DNA of 64,000 bases from Lachnospiraceae bacterium (GTDB taxonomy: Bacteria; Bacillota; Clostridia; Lachnospirales; Lachnospiraceae): assembly GCA_900768755.1 (NCBI GenBank), contig CAAGDV010000024.1, positions 47,407 to 111,406 on the forward strand. Direction: 5' to 3'. The notes under the pieces were generated by a model. The model did not search any database. It worked only from the letters and a program-made list of their open reading frames with translations, and was not told the DNA's origin. Numbering within the stretch: the first letter of the stretch is position 1; every line of letters starts with the position of its first letter. The position numbers and the translations under genes are program-made. Positions 32,126-40,480 of the stretch are shown one piece after another.

Positions 32126-34762
32126 ATGGCAAAGAAATGGGTCTACATGTTCAGCGAAGGTGACATGACCATGCGTAATCTCCTCGGAGGAAAGGGTGCT
32201 AACCTTGCCGAGATGTCAAGCATCGGACTTCCGGTTCCGCAGGGATTTACAATTACTACTGAAGCATGTACACAGTACTATGAGGACGGCCGCAAGATTA
32301 ACGATGAGATCATGGCTCAGGCTATGGAAGGCGTTAAGAAGATGGAAGAGATTAACGGAAAGAAATTCGGAGATCTTAAGAATCCGCTTCTCGTTTCAGT
32401 TCGTTCAGGAGCAAGAGCTTCAATGCCCGGTATGATGGATACCATTCTTAACCTCGGTCTTAACGACGAAGTTGTTGCAGCGATGATCGCCGGCAACCCG
32501 GATCCTAAGTTCGAGCGTTTCGTATATGATTCTTACAGACGTTTCATCCAGATGTTCTCAGATGTCGTAATGGAAGTTGGTAAGAAGTATTTTGAGCAGC
32601 TTATCGATAAGATGAAAGAGGAGAAGGGTGTTAAGTTCGACGTTGAGCTTGATGCTTCTGACCTTAAGAAATTGGCTGAGCAGTTCAAGGCTGAGTACAA
32701 GAACCAGTTAGGTAAGGATTTCCCTTCTGACCCGGTTGAGCAGCTTAAGCTTGCTATCGAGGCCGTATTCCGTTCATGGGACAACCCTCGTGCCAATGTA
32801 TATCGTCGTGATAATGATATCCCTTACTCATGGGGAACTGCAGTTAACGTAATGCCAATGGTATTCGGTAACCTCAATGATGAGTCAGGTACAGGTGTTG
32901 CATTTACCCGTGACCCTGCTACAGGCGAGAAGAAGCTTATGGGTGAGTTCCTTAAGAACGCACAGGGCGAGGACGTTGTTGCCGGTGTTCGTACACCGAT
33001 GCCAATCGCTCAGATGGAGCAGGAGTTCCCGGAGGCTTACAAGCAGTTCGTAGAGGTATGTGATATCCTTGAGAACCATTATCATGATATGCAGGATATG
33101 GAGTTCACTGTTGAGAACAAGAAACTCTATATGTTGCAGTGCCGTAACGGTAAGAGAACCGCTCAGGCAGCTCTTCAGATTGCATGTGACCTTGTTGATG
33201 AGGGACACAAGACAGAGGAAGAGGCAGTTGCAATGATCGATCCTCGTAACCTTGATACATTACTTCATCCGCAGTTCGATGCTAAGGCATTGAAGGCTGC
33301 AACTCCTCTCGGAAAAGGACTTGGTGCTTCTCCGGGTGCTGCATGCGGTAAGGTTGTATTCACCGCTGATGACGCTGTAGAGTGGGCTGCTAAGGGTGAG
33401 AAGGTAGTTCTCGTTCGTCTTGAGACTTCTCCGGAAGATATCACCGGTATGAAGGCTGCTCAGGGTATCCTTACAGTTCGTGGCGGTATGACATCACACG
33501 CTGCCGTTGTTGCCCGTGGTATGGGTACATGCTGTGTATCAGGATGCGGCGACATCGTTATGGATGAGGAGAACAAGAAGTTCACACTTGCCGGAAAGAC
33601 ATTTGTTGAGGGATCAGAGATTTCTATCGACGGTACAACCGGTAACATTTATGAGGGACTTATCCCTACAGTTGATGCTTCAATTGCCGGAACATTCGGA
33701 AGAGTAATGGCATGGGCTGATAAATTCAGAACACTTAAGGTTAGAACTAACGCTGATACACCTGCAGACGCTAAAAAGGCTCGTGAACTTGGTGCAGAAG
33801 GTATCGGACTCTGCCGTACAGAGCATATGTTCTTCGAGGAAGACAGAATCGCTGCATTCCGTGAGATGATTTGTTCAGATACAGTTGAGGAGAGAGAAGC
33901 TGCTCTTGAGAAGATTCTTCCTTATCAGCAGGGAGACTTCAAGGCTCTTTACGAGGCACTTGAGGGCAATCCGGTTACAATCCGTTTCCTTGATCCGCCT
34001 CTTCATGAGTTCGTTCCTACAGAGGAAGCTGACATTGAGAAGCTTGCAAAGGCTCAGGGCAAGTCAGTAGACACAATCAAGGCTATCATCGCTTCACTTC
34101 ATGAGTTCAACCCGATGATGGGACACAGAGGATGCCGTCTTGCAGTAACATATCCTGAGATTGCAAAGATGCAGACTAAGGCAGTTATCCGCGCAGCTTT
34201 GGAAGTTAAGGCTGCTCATCCGGATTGGGCTGTTGAGCCTGAGATCATGATTCCGCTTGTATGCGAAGTTAAAGAGCTTAAATATGTTAAGGACGTTGTT
34301 GTTGCAACAGCTGATGCTGAGATCGCTGCTTCAGGCGTTGAGCTTAAGTATCATGTTGGTACAATGATTGAGATTCCTAGAGCTGCACTTACAGCTGACG
34401 AGATTGCTAAGGAGGCTGATTTCTTCTGCTTCGGTACTAACGACCTTACACAGATGACTTTCGGTTTCTCTCGTGATGATGCAGGTAAGTTCCTTAATGC
34501 TTACTATGACACCAAGATTTTCGAGAACGATCCGTTTGCAAAGCTTGACCAGACAGGCGTTGGTAAGTTGATGGAGATGGCTATCAAGCTTGGTAAGCCG
34601 GTTAATCCTTCACTTCATGTCGGCATCTGCGGCGAGCACGGCGGAGATCCTTCATCAGTTGAGTTCTGCCACAAGATTGGTCTCGACTATGTATCATGCT
34701 CACCGTTCCGTGTGCCGATTGCAAGACTTGCAGCAGCACAGGCAGCTATCGCTAACAAGTAG
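32126..34762 (+). CDS. ppdK: pyruvate, phosphate dikinase
   Basis: Interconverts pyruvate, ATP and phosphate with PEP, AMP and diphosphate. In many anaerobes it works in glycolysis in place of, or beside, pyruvate kinase. The 878 residues comprise an ATP-grasp N-terminal domain (GGKGANLAEM), the swivelling phosphohistidine domain with GGMTSHAAVVARGMG (catalytic His458), and the C-terminal PEP/pyruvate TIM barrel (GLCRTEHMFF, GFSRDDAGKF, CGEHGGDP). Codon choice shifts towards CGT, GCT and GTT compared with its neighbours, as expected of a highly expressed gene. It has its own strong promoter, an AGGAGG site and a terminator, so it forms a single-gene unit. Confidence 0.97.
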   Translation: MAKKWVYMFSEGDMTMRNLLGGKGANLAEMSSIGLPVPQGFTITTEACTQYYEDGRKINDEIMAQAMEGVKKMEEINGKKFGDLKNPLLVSVRSGARASMPGMMDTILNLGLNDEVVAAMIAGNPDPKFERFVYDSYRRFIQMFSDVVMEVGKKYFEQLIDKMKEEKGVKFDVELDASDLKKLAEQFKAEYKNQLGKDFPSDPVEQLKLAIEAVFRSWDNPRANVYRRDNDIPYSWGTAVNVMPMVFGNLNDESGTGVAFTRDPATGEKKLMGEFLKNAQGEDVVAGVRTPMPIAQMEQEFPEAYKQFVEVCDILENHYHDMQDMEFTVENKKLYMLQCRNGKRTAQAALQIACDLVDEGHKTEEEAVAMIDPRNLDTLLHPQFDAKALKAATPLGKGLGASPGAACGKVVFTADDAVEWAAKGEKVVLVRLETSPEDITGMKAAQGILTVRGGMTSHAAVVARGMGTCCVSGCGDIVMDEENKKFTLAGKTFVEGSEISIDGTTGNIYEGLIPTVDASIAGTFGRVMAWADKFRTLKVRTNADTPADAKKARELGAEGIGLCRTEHMFFEEDRIAAFREMICSDTVEEREAALEKILPYQQGDFKALYEALEGNPVTIRFLDPPLHEFVPTEEADIEKLAKAQGKSVDTIKAIIASLHEFNPMMGHRGCRLAVTYPEIAKMQTKAVIRAALEVKAAHPDWAVEPEIMIPLVCEVKELKYVKDVVVATADAEIAASGVELKYHVGTMIEIPRAALTADEIAKEADFFCFGTNDLTQMTFGFSRDDAGKFLNAYYDTKIFENDPFAKLDQTGVGKLMEMAIKLGKPVNPSLHVGICGEHGGDPSSVEFCHKIGLDYVSCSPFRVPIARLAAAQAAIANK

Positions 34763-34804
34763 TGCATTGGAAAACTGAATATCTAGGATATATTAGTTTA
34801 ATAT

Positions 34805-34843
34805 ACTCCCAACTATACGAAAAAGTGTAGTTGGGAGTTTTTT
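34805..34843 (+). terminator. terminator after ppdK
   Basis: ACTCCCAACTA and TAGTTGGGAGT form a stem (34805-34838) that can extend inward, followed by TTTTTT. It lies next to the likely left edge of the transposase element, whose exact end is not resolved. Confidence 0.85.
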
Positions 34844-34880
34844 GTATAATTATGTGATAGGAAATAATCGGTAGAAGTGG

Positions 34881-34886
34881 TATAAT
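34881..34886 (+). promoter_or_regulatory. -10 box for the transposase gene
   Basis: TATAAT preceded by TGG (extended -10), about 45 bases before ATG 34932. No good -35 box is seen. Confidence 0.4.
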
Positions 34887-34931
34887 GATGGGAGTAAAAT
34901 GTAATTTTGATTTTTTGAGGACGTACAGGAA

Positions 34932-36077
34932 ATGTTAAAGGATCTTTTGGGTGACACACTGCAGGAAATGCTCGAAGCTGAAATGGATGCGAAGCTTGGC
35001 TATTCCAAGTACAACTACAAGGATAAGGAAACTGACGATAGTCGCAATGGCTATAGTAAAAAAACAGTTGTATCATCCTTGGGCGAAATTGACTTAGACA
35101 TCCCAAGAGACCGTAAAGGCGAATTCGATCCACAGACAGTAAAAAAGAATCAGACAGATATTTCAAACATCGAAGATCAGGTACTTTCCATGTATGCAAA
35201 AGGAATGACTACCCGGGACATTTCTTCCCATCTTCGTGATGTGTATGGTGTTGATGCCTCTGCTGAAATGATTTCACATATGACAGATCGAGTCCTTCCA
35301 ATAGCCAGGGAATGGCAGAATCGTCCCCTTGAAAAGAAATATGCGGTTGTATTTATGGATGCAGTTCATTTTCATGTCAGAGAAGAAAACCGTACTGTAA
35401 AAAAAGCTGTTTATGTGGCGATTGGCGTTCGTCTTAGCGGAACCAAGGAAGTTCTGGGGATGTGGATCGGCGGAAATGAAAGTGCCAAGTACTGGCTCGG
35501 AGTGTTGAATGAAATCAAGAACCGTGGTGTTGAAGATATCATGATCGTATCCGTAGACGGTCTAACAGGATTCGTTGATGCTATAAATGCAGTTTTTCCA
35601 CAGGCTGAAGTCCAGCGCTGCATTGTACATCAGGTCAGATATACAACCAAGTTCGTCAACTATAAAGACATGAAACCTTTTGTAAAAGATCTAAAGTCCA
35701 TTTATCAGGCTCCCTCTGAAGAGATGGCTCTTGAAAAGCTGGACGAACTCGAAGAAAAATGGGGAAAGAAATATGCTGCATCCGTAGCCTCATGGCGTAA
35801 TAACTGGCCACAGCTGTCAACGTTCTTTAAATACCCGCCGGAAATACGGAAGATCATATATACAACGAATTCCATCGAGAACTTTAACCGTGGCCTTCGC
35901 AAAGTCACAAAGGCCAAAGCTGTATTTCCAAGCGATGATGCTCTATTCAAAAGTATCTATCTGGCAATGGTGGACATAACCAAGAAATGGACCGGTGCTT
36001 CATGGAATTGGGGACAGACACTAGACCAGCTTATGATATATTTTGGAGATCGGATCAGCCCCTCTGACTTGGAATAA
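34932..36077 (+). CDS. IS256-family transposase (Mutator type)
   Basis: DDE transposase of 381 residues. The triad is D143 (VVFMDAVHF), D209 (IVSVDGLTG) and E316 (YTTNSIENFNR), and CIVHQVR is the family C/H motif. The N-terminus begins at LKDLLGDTLQEMLEAEMD; many relatives carry about 25-30 residues before this. In-frame stops at 34902 and 34908 rule out a longer form here. All catalytic regions are intact, so it may be active. GAGG 12 bases upstream is the likely ribosome site. Confidence 0.95.
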   Translation: MLKDLLGDTLQEMLEAEMDAKLGYSKYNYKDKETDDSRNGYSKKTVVSSLGEIDLDIPRDRKGEFDPQTVKKNQTDISNIEDQVLSMYAKGMTTRDISSHLRDVYGVDASAEMISHMTDRVLPIAREWQNRPLEKKYAVVFMDAVHFHVREENRTVKKAVYVAIGVRLSGTKEVLGMWIGGNESAKYWLGVLNEIKNRGVEDIMIVSVDGLTGFVDAINAVFPQAEVQRCIVHQVRYTTKFVNYKDMKPFVKDLKSIYQAPSEEMALEKLDELEEKWGKKYAASVASWRNNWPQLSTFFKYPPEIRKIIYTTNSIENFNRGLRKVTKAKAVFPSDDALFKSIYLAMVDITKKWTGASWNWGQTLDQLMIYFGDRISPSDLE

Positions 36078-36095
36078 ATCAAAAGTCCAGTAAAA

Positions 36096-36123
36096 AATCA
36101 GGCTGCCAATTGACAGCCTGATT
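36096..36123 (+). terminator. hairpin after the transposase gene
   Basis: AATCAGGCTG and CAGCCTGATT pair around an 8-nt loop just after the transposase stop. A weak T-rich stretch follows; an A-run precedes it. Confidence 0.6.
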
Positions 36124-36271
36124 CGTTTGTGCCAAAATCAAGACACATGAAGTTTTGTAAAAACCCAACAACCAAATCACGATGTTCAACATCAATTCAA
36201 GGGGTTTACACAAAATAATTTACACTCTCCTTTTTTTATAAGGCAACTCGAACAATCTCAATTTATCAAAC

Positions 36272-36733
36272 TCATAGTTCCTTTTTTACTAATACATATT
36301 CGCTGGTTCGCAGAACTTCCACAAACCCACATTTAAGGAATAGCGTAACAGAAGAATTATTGATAGCAATATCGTCATAGAGTTCCCCAATGCCATTCTC
36401 TTTTGCCGTTTCACATAAAAGCAATAGTCCATTACGACCATATCCCTTTCCACGGAACGAGGCATAAATAATTATATCAGCAATATAAATCTGTCTTTTT
36501 TCGTCAAAGTGATATGCTACCTCGCCAACAAAAGTGTCATTCTCCTTTATATATCTGTAAAAGCGTTTGTTATTGTGGTTTGTTATCCATCTGTCATGCC
36601 AATCTGCCCAATGCTCTTTAGGAAACGGAATTGTACCTCCGTAGGCTTGGTTATAAGCCATCGTCTGCTCATCGCTCATCATTTGTTCCTTAAACCACAA
36701 GTCCTCAATATGAGGCTTATACAGTTCAAGCAT
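36272..36733 (-). CDS. GNAT-family N-acetyltransferase
   Basis: Transfers an acetyl group from acetyl-CoA to an unknown amine. The 153 residues include the pyrophosphate loop RGKGYGRNG and the C-terminal NNSSVTLFLKCGF typical of GNAT motif B. It lies 60 bases downstream of the VOC gene on the same strand, with GAGGTG before ATG 36733, so the two probably form one unit. Both are more AT-rich than the core genes and sit beside the insertion sequence, which points to recent gain. Confidence 0.85.
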   Translation of the reverse strand: MLELYKPHIEDLWFKEQMMSDEQTMAYNQAYGGTIPFPKEHWADWHDRWITNHNNKRFYRYIKENDTFVGEVAYHFDEKRQIYIADIIIYASFRGKGYGRNGLLLLCETAKENGIGELYDDIAINNSSVTLFLKCGFVEVLRTSEYVLVKKEL

Positions 36734-36793
36734 TTTCTCACCTCGTCAAATTGATGTTTGTCAATTTCCATAAAAACGGAAAATCAGAATTCT

Positions 36794-37204
36794 TTATTCT
36801 TCATTCATACTGCCAATTTCTAAAAGATTTCCTTCGGGATCCGATACATAGAAATTACGAATGCCAAAATCGTAAGTAATTGGTGCTCCACAAGGAAACT
36901 TAACATTCAGTTTTGAAAGACGCTTATACTCTGCATCGACATCCTCATACTTAGGTAGCCACAAAGCAATTTCAAAAGTTTGATTGATTCCTTTTGGAGG
37001 TTCATACGCTTGTTCAATTGCCTTAGCAAACTCCTCTCGACTATACATAAATAGGGTAGTTCTTCCACTTGCAGTTTCAAACTCGGCAAAATTACCACCA
37101 TTCCAATCAGTATTGAATCCTAGAATATCTCTATAAAACCGTGCCATCTTGTCAATATCACCAACCAACAAACAAGCACCTACTCTAACTGTCTTTCCAT
37201 TCAT
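36794..37204 (-). CDS. VOC-superfamily (glyoxalase/bleomycin-resistance-like) protein
   Basis: Small paired beta-alpha-beta-beta-beta fold protein. The start is placed at ATG 37204 because GGAGG lies eight bases upstream and overlaps the first codons of the longer reading (37219). The product of 136 residues has the usual landmarks DKMARFYRDILGF near the N-terminus and NFYVSDPEGNLLEI at the end; the E of LLEI is the usual metal ligand. The substrate is unknown; members detoxify or bind small molecules. It appears to head a two-gene unit with the GNAT gene. Confidence 0.85.
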   Translation of the reverse strand: MNGKTVRVGACLLVGDIDKMARFYRDILGFNTDWNGGNFAEFETASGRTTLFMYSREEFAKAIEQAYEPPKGINQTFEIALWLPKYEDVDAEYKRLSKLNVKFPCGAPITYDFGIRNFYVSDPEGNLLEIGSMNEE

Positions 37205-37243
37205 CGTTTTTTCCTCCATAAATTCTTATTTGTTATCATCTAA

Positions 37244-37273
37244 AGTATACAGTTGCCGCATGCCTGCGTCAAC
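37244..37273 (-). promoter_or_regulatory. promoter and operator of the VOC-GNAT unit
   Basis: On the - strand TTGACG (37272-37267), a 17-bp spacer and TATACT (37249-37244). An inverted repeat, GTTGCCGCA-tgcc-TGCGTCAAC (37252-37273, 8 of 9 positions paired), fills the spacer and the -35 box, a place suited to a repressor or MerR-type activator. No regulator gene is adjacent. Confidence 0.6.
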
Positions 37274-37366
37274 AAATTGTCCTTTTATCATCTTTTCAAA
37301 AAAATCCATAAAATCTGCCAATAAAAAAATACGTAACTTAATGGTTATTATTCTGCTGACAAAATT

Positions 37367-37398
37367 TTAAGGAGCAAATCCGCAGATTTACTCCTTAA
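37367..37398 (-). terminator. hairpin downstream of the small phage-like gene
   Basis: TTAAGGAG, C, AAATC pair with GATTT, A, CTCCTTAA around a 4-nt loop: 13 pairs and one mismatch. On the - strand AAAATTTTG follows, a weak tail. Confidence 0.5.
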
Positions 37399-37441
37399 CT
37401 TAGTGATTTCTTGTGAAATTAAATGACATGCCCGCAATATA

Positions 37442-37732
37442 CTAAAGCTCCTTATACCTCAGGGAGAATTTGTCCTCGCCGCAGCAGTGCTTATCGCCGC
37501 TTGACTCCAGAATGATGTAATCCCCCTCTTTGATGAAGGTGAGACCCCTTCTGCTCTTGACATAGGGACAAAGAATGACGCCGCCGTCCCCTTCAATACG
37601 GACAAGTCCTTCTGTGGCTACCAGACTGTGGGTGATTACCTCAGCCCAGGGCTTAAAACCGTCTTCGTATCCCTTGCCGATTTCGTACTTTACGGCTGAA
37701 ACCTCAAACGGAATTCGCATGTATTTTTTCAT
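37442..37732 (-). CDS. small conserved protein, phage-like
   Basis: ATG 37732 is chosen because AGGAGG abuts the in-frame GTG at 37741 and lies at the right distance from this codon. The product has 96 residues. It resembles a group of small phage and prophage proteins that begin with a Lys-Tyr-rich stretch followed by P-x-E-V-x-A and end with an EGDYII segment; here MRIPFEVSAVKYE and IKEGDYIILES. No catalytic residues can be recognised and the function of that group is unknown. It is transcribed away from the pullulanase gene. Confidence 0.55.
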   Translation of the reverse strand: MKKYMRIPFEVSAVKYEIGKGYEDGFKPWAEVITHSLVATEGLVRIEGDGGVILCPYVKSRRGLTFIKEGDYIILESSGDKHCCGEDKFSLRYKEL

Positions 37733-37867
37733 GGTGCGCACCTCCTTATCTTTTGCTCACTTACAGTATACAACATTTCTGTAAAAAAAACGATATGTTT
37801 TGAAGTTTTTTTATATATATTTTGGAAAATCATTTTGATAAAATGATGACGATAGGAGGAACAGGTT

Positions 37868-40465
37868 ATGTTTAAGAATAAAATGTTTAATAGATTATTG
37901 TCGTGCGCGCTTGCGCTTTCCATGTGCATGAGTCTTTTTGCCTGCAAAAAGACTACTCAGACAGAGGAGCCAACTTCAGGGCAGTCAAACCTTGACGCTC
38001 CAAAGGACATCACGGTCAATCTGCACTATCTTAGGGAAGATGGAGAGTATGAGGGCTGGAATGTGTGGTTCTGGACCACGGGAGACGGAAAAGCATATCA
38101 GTTCAATGATACACCCGATGAGAACGGGGTTGTAACCACCGGCGTATTCCCTGCGGGAACCGCCCAAGTGGGATTTATTGTGAGGCTCAACGAGTGGGAA
38201 GCAAAGGACATTGAGGAGGACCAGTTTATCGATACCTCAAGCATTCTCGCGGGAACGGTGGATGTGTATGTTGAGAGCCAGTCGTACGATTTTCGGGTTG
38301 TTTTTTCGGATGACTGCGTGACGGGAGTGGGCGTTTCATCGTCATACATTGACTCCGAGTTCAAAACGGCAACAATTTTTATCACGGAATACTACACAGA
38401 CGATATGAAGTTTACAATTGTGGACCGGGACCGTAAGGAGGTTGAGCTTGAATCTTTGGAGCTTGATGAGCGCAACAAAAAGAAACTTGTCGCAACTTTT
38501 AAAGATAAAATAGACCAGTTTGGACCATACTATGTATGTGTGAATGACACTTACTATTTTGATATATCAATTCCTGATTTATATGTAACGGAGGCATTTG
38601 AGAATATGTATACTTATGACGGTAAGGATCTGGGTGCAACATATACGGGCGATTCGACCACATTCAAGGTATGGGCACCGACCGCTACGGACGTGAATGT
38701 AGAGCTGTTTCAAAGCGGAGATGTCAAAGCTTCCGATTTGATTGAAAAGGTTGCGATGACCAAGGGCGAGAAGGGAGTGTGGAGTGCAACAGTAGACCGC
38801 GACTTAAACGGCGTGTATTACCTGTACGAGGTGACTGTTGATGGAATCGTCAGTGAAGGCTGCGACCCGTATGCGACGGCTGTCGGAGTGAACGGAGACC
38901 GCGCGATGGTAGTTGACCTTGCGGCTACCAATCCGCAGGGCTGGGATGAAGATGAGAATCCCAATAAAGGAATGAACTTTACTGACGCATCAATCTATGA
39001 GCTTCACATAAGAGACCTTTCATCGGATGCATCGTCGGGAATCACCAATGTCGGAAAATTCCTTGGCCTTACAGAAAAAGGAACCGTTAATTCAGCGGGA
39101 ATTCCGACAGGACTTGACCATATCGTGGACCTCGGAGTTACACACGTGCAGCTCAATCCGGTGTATGACTTTGCAACCGTCGATGAGAGCAAGCCTGACA
39201 CAGCACAGTACAACTGGGGTTATGACCCCAAAAACTACAATGTTCCCGAGGGCTCATATGCAACCGACGCCGAGGACGGAGCAGTGAGAATCAATGAGTT
39301 TAAGCAGATGGTTATGGCACTGCATGAGAACGGACTCAGCGTGGTTATGGATGTTGTGTATAACCATACCTACAGCACGGATTTTTGTTTTAACAAAATA
39401 GTTCCGGGATATTTTCACAGACCGAACTCAAACGGTTCAGGATGCGGCAACGACGTTGCCTCAGAGCGCGCGATGGTGAGAAAATATATTGTGGATTCGG
39501 TTGTATACTGGGCAAAAGAATATCATATCGACGGATTCAGATTTGACCTTGTAGGACTTATTGATGTCGAGACGGTAAAGGCAATCAGGGCAGCGCTTGA
39601 TGAGATTGACCCTTCGATAATTCTCTACGGCGAGGGTTGGACGATGTCGACGGTGCCGACCAAGGAATACACATACATGGCGAACCAGAATCAGATTGAC
39701 AAAATCGACAATTTTGCAATGTTTAACGATACAATCAGGGATTCCCTGAAGGGAAGCGTGTTCACCGCGACCGAGAAGGGATATGTGAACGGAGCATTTT
39801 CAAAGAAAAATGCGGTACTCATGAGCATTATGGGCAAAACAGCCTGGACCACAACACCGTACAGACTTATAAACTATGCTTCATGCCATGACAATCTTAC
39901 TTTGTGGGATGAGATTAATTCCTCAAATGCGGGGGATTCTCTCCATGACAGAATAAGCCAGAATCTGCTTTCGGCTTCCATCGTGTACACTTCGCAGGGC
40001 ATTCCGTTCATTCTTGCGGGCGAGGAATTCTTGAGGAGCAAAACCAATGAAGACGGAAGCTTTAACAGTAACAGCTACAACGCGCCGGATTCGGTTAACA
40101 GCCTCAAATGGGATAATCTTTCCGATGACGACTATATGGAGGTATATAAATACTACCGCGGAATGATTGCATTCAGAAAGGCGCACGTAACCTTCAGAAG
40201 CATGAACAGCGTCTCTTCTGATTATACGGTTGACAAAGAAGCTTCCGACGGAGTTATCGCATACTCACTTAAGGCTTCGCCTGAGGATTCCGTAAATGAG
40301 TTTTATGTCATCCATAACGCAGAGGCATCTGATGTTACGATTGAGCTTCCTGAGGGAGAGTGGTCAGTGTATGTTTACGGAAGAGACGCCGGAACGGATG
40401 TGCTTGATACCGTAAACATAACCATAACCGTTCCGGGAATCTCAACCGCAATTCTTGCAAGATAA
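37868..40465 (+). CDS. type I pullulanase, lipoprotein
   Basis: Debranches alpha-1,6 links of pullulan, starch and glycogen fragments at the cell surface. A signal peptide ends in the lipobox LFAC with lipidated Cys26. Next are a CBM41-like starch-binding domain (about 45-145, HYLREDGEYEGWNVWFW), a second beta region, a CBM48-like domain (about 245-340, TTFKVWAPTATDV) and the GH13 catalytic barrel. YNWGYDP marks type I pullulanases. Catalytic residues are D560 (GFRFDLVG), E589 (YGEGW) and D675 (CHDN). At 865 residues it is full length. GGAGG precedes ATG 37868; no clean promoter was found in the AT-rich upstream. Confidence 0.95.
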   Translation: MFKNKMFNRLLSCALALSMCMSLFACKKTTQTEEPTSGQSNLDAPKDITVNLHYLREDGEYEGWNVWFWTTGDGKAYQFNDTPDENGVVTTGVFPAGTAQVGFIVRLNEWEAKDIEEDQFIDTSSILAGTVDVYVESQSYDFRVVFSDDCVTGVGVSSSYIDSEFKTATIFITEYYTDDMKFTIVDRDRKEVELESLELDERNKKKLVATFKDKIDQFGPYYVCVNDTYYFDISIPDLYVTEAFENMYTYDGKDLGATYTGDSTTFKVWAPTATDVNVELFQSGDVKASDLIEKVAMTKGEKGVWSATVDRDLNGVYYLYEVTVDGIVSEGCDPYATAVGVNGDRAMVVDLAATNPQGWDEDENPNKGMNFTDASIYELHIRDLSSDASSGITNVGKFLGLTEKGTVNSAGIPTGLDHIVDLGVTHVQLNPVYDFATVDESKPDTAQYNWGYDPKNYNVPEGSYATDAEDGAVRINEFKQMVMALHENGLSVVMDVVYNHTYSTDFCFNKIVPGYFHRPNSNGSGCGNDVASERAMVRKYIVDSVVYWAKEYHIDGFRFDLVGLIDVETVKAIRAALDEIDPSIILYGEGWTMSTVPTKEYTYMANQNQIDKIDNFAMFNDTIRDSLKGSVFTATEKGYVNGAFSKKNAVLMSIMGKTAWTTTPYRLINYASCHDNLTLWDEINSSNAGDSLHDRISQNLLSASIVYTSQGIPFILAGEEFLRSKTNEDGSFNSNSYNAPDSVNSLKWDNLSDDDYMEVYKYYRGMIAFRKAHVTFRSMNSVSSDYTVDKEASDGVIAYSLKASPEDSVNEFYVIHNAEASDVTIELPEGEWSVYVYGRDAGTDVLDTVNITITVPGISTAILAR

Positions 40466-40480
40466 AATTATAAGCCAAAG

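Larger units (their letters stand above)
34840..36230 (+). mobile_element. IS256-type insertion sequence, approximate limits
   Basis: The right end is proposed at 36230, where GTTTACACAAAATAATTTACACTCTCC (36204-36230) has the look of an IS256-group inverted repeat (GTTTACACAAAAT near the inside, CTCC at the tip). A matching left repeat could not be found with certainty: only a loose match (GTATAATTATGTG) lies near 34844-34856, so the left limit is approximate. No clear 8-9 bp target duplication was seen. Confidence 0.55.

Noticed and set aside
37220..37441. decayed gene in the AT-rich gap
   Set aside because: Only the VOC promoter/operator and a hairpin were found; short frames show no family resemblance.
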